This document shows positions 57,168 through 64,000 of a DNA stretch of 64,000 bases, piece by piece. Source of the stretch: Aureimonas pseudogalii (GTDB taxonomy: Bacteria; Pseudomonadota; Alphaproteobacteria; Rhizobiales; Rhizobiaceae); contig NZ_JACIEK010000002.1 in the NCBI RefSeq assembly GCF_014196835.1, positions 62,001 through 126,000 of the forward strand, in the 5' to 3' direction. A program made the translations under genes and the position numbers. The notes below the pieces were generated by a model. That model was not told the DNA's origin, made no database searches, and saw only the letters and a program-made list of their open reading frames with translations. Numbering within the stretch: the first letter of the stretch is position 1; each line of letters begins with the position of its first letter.

Positions 57168-57310
57168 ATGGCGGAGCAGAACGACCGCAGTTTGGTAACG
57201 ACCTCAAGCCGACGCCGACGCCTCAAGCCTTCGACAAGGTGCTCGCGTCCGCCGTGGTTTCGGCCTTCGTCTGTGTCATCCTGACGCTGGTCGCGATCAT
57301 GCTCGGCTGA
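57168..57310 (+). pseudogene. Small membrane protein gene interrupted by a one-base frameshift
   Basis: An AGGA site precedes ATG (57168), giving MAEQNDRS. Restoring one T in the run at about 57190 would continue in frame as FGNDLKPTPTPQAFDKVL and a hydrophobic helix ASAVVSAFVCVILTLVAIMLG to the stop at 57308-57310, a plausible 47-residue tail-anchored protein. As read, the frames are broken. It is either a pseudogene or a sequencing error. Confidence 0.5.
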
Positions 57311-57614
57311 GGCTTGCCGACGGGGAGGCATCGGCCACGATCCGTCGAACGGATGACGCGGGACAGGCCGCGCGCCTGCGGACCGGAGTGGTCACCGGGC
57401 AGGTTTGCCGGTGCCTCGGTCCCGATGCCGACCGAGCCGACCGTCACTCGACGATCGCGCCAGATGCTCCGGCGATCGACCGCACGCGCCGGACCCGGCC
57501 GCCGCGTCGTTGTTTGCCGATGCGGACCATATGGATGTCGATCGCTTGCCGCTCCATTAATATCGTCATCACGATTTTCAGTCTTCATGATCGTCAGTCT
57601 TGGAGGCCATTCGC
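57311..57614. other. Gene-free stretch upstream of the chemoreceptor
   Basis: No gene. The last 60 bases include an AT-rich patch (CCATTAATATCGTCATC near 57553) that may hold the chemoreceptor promoter, but no convincing hexamer pair was found. Confidence 0.4.
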
Positions 57615-59315
57615 ATGCGCTTGACGATCAAAACCAAACTGGCGGCCTCCTTCGCGACGGTCCTGGCCATGCTCTGCGTCACCGGTTCCGTCGGCGTCAC
57701 CAGCCTTCGGCAGTCGGAATCGATGCTCGACGGCGTGCTCGCCGGTCCGTTCGAGCAGAGCAAGCGTCTCCTCACCGCCCGCGCCTATATTTCCGACGTC
57801 GGTCGGCTGGTGAACACGCTGCACGGCGTGTCCGACCCCGCGGTGTTCGACGACCTGTCGCAGACCGCGATCGAACGCTCGAAGGCGGCCAGCACGCTGC
57901 TGGCGACCTACGGCCAGCTTCAGGGCGGCGGCGGCCTGCCCGAGATGGCAGCCGTGCAGGAGAAGTCTGCAGCCTACGAGGCGGCGGCCCGCGCGGTGAT
58001 CGAGAGCCTGACGCGCTTTCGCGCCGACCGTGCTGGCGCGGCGGCGGCCGAGGGAGAAGCCAATGCCATCGCGGACGGGACGATGCGGCCGATCATGTCG
58101 GCGATGGTCGACGACCTCAAGGTGCTGATCGAGCACGAGAACACGCAGAACGTCGCGCTCGCGCAATCGAACCGCGAGACCGCGCACGCCCGGCAGGTCC
58201 TGCTGTTGGCGATCGTCGCGGGCACGCTGCTCGTCGGGTTCGTCGCCGCGCTGCTGCTGTCGCGCTCGATCGGGCGCGGGCTGGCCCTGGTGTCGCAGGC
58301 GCTCGGGCGCTTTCGCGCCGGCGACCTCACGCCGGCACCCGTGCATGGCCGCCGCGACGAGATCGGCGATCTCCTCGCCGTGGTCGATGGCACGCAGAGC
58401 AAGCTGAACGCGGTGATCTCGGGCGTGCGCGCCGCCGCCGCCGAGGTCGCCTCCGGCGCGGCCCGCTCGGCCGCCACTGCCGGGCAGCTCTCCTCGGGCT
58501 CCACCGAGCAGGCGGCGGCCTCCGAGCAGGCGTCCGCTGCGGTGGAGCAGATGACCGCCAACGTTCGCGGGAACGCCGACAACGCCAGCCAGACCGAGGG
58601 CATCGCGACGCGGACCTCGTCGCGCGCCGAGCGCACCGGCGTCGCGGTCGCCGCCTCGGTGGAAGCGATGCGCACCATCGCCGAGAAGATCCAGGTCGTG
58701 CAGGAGATCGCCCGGCAGACCGATCTCCTGGCGTTGAACGCGGCGATCGAGGCGGCGCGCGCCGGCAGCCACGGCAAGGGCTTCGCGGTCGTCGCCTCCG
58801 AGGTGCGCAAGCTCGCCGAGCGCTCTCGGGTGGCGGCGCAGGAGATCGGCACGCTCTCGGCACAGACCCTCCTCGCTTCGCAGGAAGCGGGGTCGATGCT
58901 CGGGGCACTGGTGCCCGACATCCGGCGCACGGCCGAACTGGTGTCGGAGATCTCTGCGGCCTGCCGCGAGCAGTCGGTCGGGATCGACCAAATCAACCAG
59001 GCGATCCAGCAACTCGACCAGGTGACGCAGGCCAATGCCGGCGCCGCGCACGAGATGTCGTCCACCGCCGAGCAGCTGTCGGCCGAGGCCGGGCGTCTCG
59101 ACGAAGGCGCCGCCTTCTTCCAGCTGGCGGCGGCCCCGGCAGCGCCCGCCGCTGTCGCAGCGTCGCCCTCGCGGCAGGACAGCATCCGCACCCTGCAGGG
59201 CAAGGTCCGGGCCTTCGGCGCCGCCCATGCCAAGCCGCGGCCCGCGGCGGACGCGCGCGCGGGTTTCGCGGTGGATCTCGGTCGCGGCGAGGGCTTCGAG
59301 CGCATGAGCGGCTGA
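57615..59315 (+). CDS. Methyl-accepting chemotaxis protein
   Basis: This is a 566-residue chemoreceptor. Seen: TM1 near the N-terminus ([20 protein letters not shown]), an alpha-helical sensor region (about 40-190), TM2 ([21 protein letters not shown], about 192-215), a HAMP domain, then the signalling domain with the highly conserved tip [37 protein letters not shown] (read in pieces). No CheR-binding pentapeptide ends the protein. GGAGG precedes the ATG at 57615. No other chemotaxis gene lies in the window, so its partners are elsewhere. The ligand is unknown. Confidence 0.95.
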   Translation: MRLTIKTKLAASFATVLAMLCVTGSVGVTSLRQSESMLDGVLAGPFEQSKRLLTARAYISDVGRLVNTLHGVSDPAVFDDLSQTAIERSKAASTLLATYGQLQGGGGLPEMAAVQEKSAAYEAAARAVIESLTRFRADRAGAAAAEGEANAIADGTMRPIMSAMVDDLKVLIEHENTQNVALAQSNRETAHARQVLLLAIVAGTLLVGFVAALLLSRSIGRGLALVSQALGRFRAGDLTPAPVHGRRDEIGDLLAVVDGTQSKLNAVISGVRAAAAEVASGAARSAATAGQLSSGSTEQAAASEQASAAVEQMTANVRGNADNASQTEGIATRTSSRAERTGVAVAASVEAMRTIAEKIQVVQEIARQTDLLALNAAIEAARAGSHGKGFAVVASEVRKLAERSRVAAQEIGTLSAQTLLASQEAGSMLGALVPDIRRTAELVSEISAACREQSVGIDQINQAIQQLDQVTQANAGAAHEMSSTAEQLSAEAGRLDEGAAFFQLAAAPAAPAAVAASPSRQDSIRTLQGKVRAFGAAHAKPRPAADARAGFAVDLGRGEGFERMSG

Positions 59316-59448
59316 ACCGCCGCTTTGGCCGAAGCTCGGCGACGACGCGGCGCGGCCTCGAGCCGAAGCGACTTGGCTCGCGAAAGGGCACGGGACCGGC
59401 CGACGAGATCGCTCCCCCCTCGAGCCGACCGGCGACGGCCGCGTCGGC

Positions 59449-60120
59449 TTACGCGGCGGCGGCGGTGAAGCGCAGTCGCCCGTCCGGCATCGGCGAGGCG
59501 CGCAGCGCCGCGTAGCCGGCGATCGCCGGATGCGGGGTGGTCATGGGATGGGCGTGCGTCGCCGTGATCACCACCACCGCGGCACCCGAGGCCTCGGCGG
59601 CCCGGATGCCGGCCGGGGCATCCTCGAACACGGCGCAATCCTCGATCCGCTGCCCGAGCCGCCGCGCGCCTTCGAGAAAGCAGTCGGGCGCGGGCTTGCC
59701 ATGCGCGACGTCCTCGGCGGTGACGAGCACGGGCGGCACGGGAAGGCCGCCAGCGGCCAGGCGCAGCAGCGCCAGCTCGCGCGGCGCCGAGGTGACGATG
59801 GCCCAGCGCTCGCTCGGCAGCGACGAGAGGAACGCACGGGCCCCGGCGATGGCCTCGATCCCACCCAGATCGGCGCATTCGGCCGCCAGCAGCGCGGCCG
59901 CCTCGGTCTCGGGATCGACGCCGGGCAGATTCAAGCGCCGCACCGTGTCAACCGCGCGAATGCCGTGGATTCCCGCCAGGAAGGACGCGACGTCGAGGCC
60001 GTGCCGGATCGCCCAGGCGCCGTAGACGCGCTCGGTCACCGCGATCGAGGAGAGGACCGTGCCGTCCATGTCGAAGAGGAAGGCGCCGAAGCTGCGGTCT
60101 CGATAGGCATGGGCGGGCAT
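59449..60120 (-). CDS. HAD-superfamily phosphatase (HAD-IA, sugar-phosphatase-like)
   Basis: This is a 223-residue hydrolase. Seen: motif I FLFDMDGTVLSS (DxD), a four-helix cap with WAIRHGLDVASFLAGIHGIRAVDTVRRL, motif II WAIVTSAPRELA, motif III HGKPAPDCFLEGARRLG, and motif IV CAVFEDAPAGIRAAEASGA. The pattern resembles YfbT/GPP-type sugar-phosphate phosphatases. It lies alone between the chemoreceptor and the SRAP gene. The substrate is inferred. Confidence 0.92.
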   Translation of the reverse strand: MPAHAYRDRSFGAFLFDMDGTVLSSIAVTERVYGAWAIRHGLDVASFLAGIHGIRAVDTVRRLNLPGVDPETEAAALLAAECADLGGIEAIAGARAFLSSLPSERWAIVTSAPRELALLRLAAGGLPVPPVLVTAEDVAHGKPAPDCFLEGARRLGQRIEDCAVFEDAPAGIRAAEASGAAVVVITATHAHPMTTPHPAIAGYAALRASPMPDGRLRFTAAAA

Positions 60121-60302
60121 GGCGATGGTCGATCCCGTTGGCGATCGTCAGGCGGGGAGGCGGTCCCGCGCCCGGTGGCGCGTTCCGCTGTACCTCGTCC
60201 GGCCGGGCGAGGCCAGCGCGGGTGCGGGCGAGGAAAGGTCGGCGGCTTGCGGTCCCCTCGCCGGGGCTTTCAACGTCGGCGCGCTCGTGCTCCTGTCCGC
60301 CG

Positions 60303-61016
60303 ATGTGCGATCTCTACGCGATGACGACGGGTCAGCCGGCCCTCCTGAAATTCACCGGTGTGCGGCGGGACCGCGCCGGCCCCGTGCCGCCGATGCCCGC
60401 TCGCTTTCCCGACGACGAGGCGCCCGTGGTGCGCTACGTCGACGGCGTGCGTGAGCTCGTGCGGATGCGCTGGGGCATGCCTTCGACGACCTTCGCGCTG
60501 AAGGGCCGGGCCTACGATCCCGGCGTCGCCAACGTGCGCGACACCAAGAGCCCGCATTGGCGGCGCTGGCTGCCGCCCGAGCATCGCTGCCTCGTGCCCT
60601 TCACCTCCTTCGCCCATTACGACGCGACCGAGGAGCGTCGCAAACGTCCGGTCTGGTTCGCCGCCGACGAGAGCCGTCCGCTCATGGTCTTCGCCGGCCT
60701 CTGGACGGCCTGGACGAGCGTGCGCAAGATCGGCGAGGGCGAGGTCAGCGTCGACGCCTTCGCGCTGATGGCGACGGACGCCAACCGGCTCGTCGGCACG
60801 GTGCACCCCAAGGCCATGCCGGTGATCCTCACTGACTCCGACGAGATGGACGTCTGGCTGCGGGCGCCCTGGCGCGAGGCCGCCAAACTGATGCGGCCCT
60901 GGCCGGAGGAGGGGCTCGCCATCGTCGCCCGCGGCCGGCGGCAGGATGCGGGACGCTCGGCCCCGGCGACGATGAGCGAGACGGTCCCCGGCAAAGCGAG
61001 CGAGCCCGCGGGCTGA
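60303..61016 (+). CDS. SRAP-domain protein (SOS response-associated peptidase-like), with an altered active-site motif
   Basis: SRAP/HMCES-type proteins crosslink to abasic sites in single-stranded DNA through a cysteine exposed after removal of the first Met. Seen: MCDLYAM (Cys2), VANVRD with the conserved Asn (77), and VGTVHPKAMP with a conserved His (168). The usual GFYEW-like segment carrying the conserved Glu reads SFAHYD (His105), so that acid is missing. It has 237 residues. No ribosome-binding site is obvious at 60303. It converges on the DUF4142 gene with eight bases between stops. Confidence 0.87.
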   Translation: MCDLYAMTTGQPALLKFTGVRRDRAGPVPPMPARFPDDEAPVVRYVDGVRELVRMRWGMPSTTFALKGRAYDPGVANVRDTKSPHWRRWLPPEHRCLVPFTSFAHYDATEERRKRPVWFAADESRPLMVFAGLWTAWTSVRKIGEGEVSVDAFALMATDANRLVGTVHPKAMPVILTDSDEMDVWLRAPWREAAKLMRPWPEEGLAIVARGRRQDAGRSAPATMSETVPGKASEPAG

Positions 61017-61024
61017 AGAACGGC

Positions 61025-61510
61025 TCACATCGCGGGGTTCAGCATGTCCACATGCTTGGAATGCTCTTCGAGCACCGGCAGCGCCTTTTCGGCATAGGCC
61101 TTGAGGCTGGCGTCGGTGCCGGCTTCGGCGTAGCTGCGATGCAGGACCACGGCGTCGTTATGCGCCAGCATCTGCTGCGTGAGGTAGAGCTTCTGCTTGT
61201 CGCCCGTCTCCTCCGCGAGCTGCTTCAGCTTGGTCGCCTCCTTCGAGGCCAGCGTCGTCGGCACGCTCACGCCCGACTTCTCGGCCGCCGCCTTCAGGTC
61301 GGCGGCGGCCTTCTTGTGGTCGGCGATCATCTGCGTCGCGAATTCCTTCACCTTCGGATCGGTCGCGCCGTCCTTCAGGATCATCTCGCTCGACTGGATC
61401 TCGAACATTCCTCCCGACGCCGCCTTCTCGGTGAAGGCGGCAGGCGACGACTGCGCGAACGCGGCGGTGGAGACGAAGAGAAGGCCGGCGGCGGCTAGAA
61501 CGGTTTTCAT
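61025..61510 (-). CDS. Exported DUF4142 family protein
   Basis: This is a 161-residue periplasmic, all-helical protein. Seen: a signal peptide MKTVLAAAGLLFVSTAAFAQ at the start, then FTEKAASGGMFEIQSSEMILKDGATDPKVKEFATQMIADHKKAAADLK, the DUF4142 core, read in pieces, and YAEKALPVLEEHSKHVDML at the end. Members are often stress-induced; the function is not known. GGGAGA precedes the ATG. An EcfG-like promoter (61559-61583) lies 49 bases upstream. Confidence 0.9.
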   Translation of the reverse strand: MKTVLAAAGLLFVSTAAFAQSSPAAFTEKAASGGMFEIQSSEMILKDGATDPKVKEFATQMIADHKKAAADLKAAAEKSGVSVPTTLASKEATKLKQLAEETGDKQKLYLTQQMLAHNDAVVLHRSYAEAGTDASLKAYAEKALPVLEEHSKHVDMLNPAM

Positions 61511-62063
61511 GGAAAATCTCCCGGTGAACCGCGAAGCGTCGCGGCATCTACGGGTCCAACCCGGCCCGGCGAGGCGCCGTTCCCGACGATTCGCATGGCT
61601 GACTATCCGTCGAGGGACGCATTCGGCCGGGCATCGGCCGACAAAACCGCCGGGCACGGTGATCTGGAGATCGTGTGAATGTCGGGCGGCGCGCCGCCGG
61701 CATCAGCCCCCGACCCCCGCGGGATGCCGGCATCCTGCCCCCGAGCCCCGCCGGCCGCGGGCATCGGCGAAGTCCGGCGAGACCAGAGCTCCACACCCGG
61801 AAAAGGGATCGACGGCATTCGTGACCCTGGCGAGGCCGCCCGCGCGAATCGGCTGGTCGCCGGAGATGTTCGAAGCCACCGTTCGGCCCGTTCCGCCCAG
61901 CGGACATCACCGGCTGCAGCATCCGGCCTTACGACCGCAGAAGCCTTCGCGGCGTTCCGGAGATGGCGGGACGCGTCGGCGAATGGATCGGGACGATAAA
62001 TTCGGGATTGGATTCAGGTCGCAGGAGCGGCAAGATTCACCCGAATGACTGCGAGAAGATGAG
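61511..62063. other. Gene-free stretch between the DUF4142 gene and tRNA-Ala
   Basis: About 550 bases. It contains the EcfG-like promoter at its left end. The rest has open frames of random high-G+C type; no further gene, RNA or repeat was recognised. Confidence 0.5.
61559..61583 (-). promoter_or_regulatory. EcfG-like general-stress promoter of the DUF4142 gene
   Basis: On the minus strand GGAAC (61583-61579), a 16-base spacer, then GGTT (61562-61559). The EcfG consensus is GGAAC-N16/17-CGTT, so one base differs. Regulation by EcfG is inferred. Confidence 0.4.
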
Positions 62064-62139
<76 letters not shown>

Positions 62140-62299
62140 ATCGCGGCCCGAGGGCTGCGTCTCTGCGGGGCCGTTGGGATCGGCCCCGTTCGTCTGAGCG
62201 GCTAGGTAGGCGAATGCGCCGGAGGGCGCAAGCGAAAACTTCGCCGGGCCGCTGCGAAATCCCGCGGGGGATCGCGCGGCGGCCCGGCCGGGTTTCGTC

Positions 62300-62716
62300 T
62301 CAGACGTCGTCGTCCTCGTCGCGGCCGCCGCCGATGATGTCGGTCATGTCGTCGTCCTCGTCCTCGTCGTCGGGCAGGAACGTGTCGTCGGCGTCGTCCG
62401 CCACGTCGTCGTCCTCGTCCCCGTCGACGCCGGGCAGCTCGGTCTTGGCGCCGGCCTCCTCGTCGTCCTCGACCTCGGTGAGCGACACCGTCTCCTCGTC
62501 GGCCTCGACCACCTCGACGACCTCCTCCTCTTCCTCGGCCTCGACCTCGGGGGCGGGCGCGGCGCGCGAGGCGCGGGTCGCCTTCACGGTCTCGAAGAAG
62601 GAGAGCGGATAGGACTTGCCGGTGTAGGGCGAGACGATCGGATCCTTGCCGAGGTCGTAGAACTTCTGACCGGTCTCGGGATCGACGCGCTTGGTGCCGA
62701 GTTCTTCTTTGGACAT
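62300..62716 (-). CDS. FYDLN-acid domain protein (TIGR02300 family)
   Basis: This is a 138-residue protein. Seen: MSKEELGTKRVDPETGQKFYDLGKDPIVSPYTGKSYP, the family signature (here FYDLGKDPIVSPYTGKSYP), then a long tail of Glu and Asp with only a few Val and Ala (about residues 60-138), giving a very acidic protein. The family is almost confined to alphaproteobacteria, and its function is unknown. The start at 62716 gives the conserved N-terminus. It is divergent from aroA with 418 bases between. Confidence 0.93.
   Translation of the reverse strand: MSKEELGTKRVDPETGQKFYDLGKDPIVSPYTGKSYPLSFFETVKATRASRAAPAPEVEAEEEEEVVEVVEADEETVSLTEVEDDEEAGAKTELPGVDGDEDDDVADDADDTFLPDDEDEDDDMTDIIGGGRDEDDDV

Positions 62717-64000
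<1,284 letters not shown>

Overview
The window is very G+C-rich, densely packed bacterial chromosome. Gene content and order point to an alphaproteobacterium of the Hyphomicrobiales (Rhizobiales), most likely near Aurantimonas/Aureimonas, though that genus-level guess is inference. The clues are a parA-rsmG-mnmG block, hemE facing maf-aroE-coaE-dnaQ, secB/fxsA/Tim44/mltA/smr in series, a Porin_2-type porin, an FYDLN-acid protein, a class II EPSP synthase, parS sites and clustered GANTC (CcrM) sites. No insertion sequence, prophage or CRISPR array was seen. The sequence opens inside parA and ends inside aroA.

Layout. 0-13 kb: chromosome partitioning (parA), ribosome and tRNA modification (rsmG, mnmG, mnmE), rho, gluconokinase and haem genes (hemJ, hemE), mostly on the minus strand. 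13-13.7 kb: a 780-base gene-free stretch with DnaA-box-like sequences, nine GANTC sites (five within 36 bases) and an AT-rich block; this is the best oriC candidate. 13.7-21.6 kb: maf, aroE, an NTF2-like gene, coaE, dnaQ, secB, fxsA, timA, mltA, smr and an XRE regulator. 21.6-27.6 kb: three dyad repeats followed by an RND efflux operon that is translationally coupled to a sialyltransferase-like gene. 27.6-36 kb: DUF1402 protein, Lrp regulator divergent from an amino-acid racemase, class II amidotransferase, DUF2269 plus an SDR-DoxX fusion, hslU with a remnant of a second hslU tail, and a LuxR solo. 36-41 kb: an AAA ATPase, periplasmic glucan protein and three TadE/TadG-like genes. 41-47 kb: coaA and the his genes (E, F, A, H, B) with a Uma2 gene inserted, then hslV. 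47-64 kb: an accessory-looking mixture of transporters, oxidoreductases, regulators, a porin, small unknown proteins, a chemoreceptor, an SRAP protein, a stress-type DUF4142 protein, tRNA-Ala(GGC), the FYDLN protein and aroA.

Functional themes. ParA, three parS-like sites within about 27 kb, the oriC candidate and the GANTC cluster together make this the likely origin/centromere domain of the chromosome. HslU and HslV would form one ATP-dependent protease although their genes lie about 12 kb apart on opposite strands. HisB/H/A/F/E make up part of the histidine pathway in one minus-strand run that continues into coaA. The strongest oddities are the dense GANTC cluster, the second hslU tail, the efflux-glycosyltransferase coupling, and several small or frameshifted genes around 55-57 kb. 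All family assignments come from reading motifs by eye; no database search was run.
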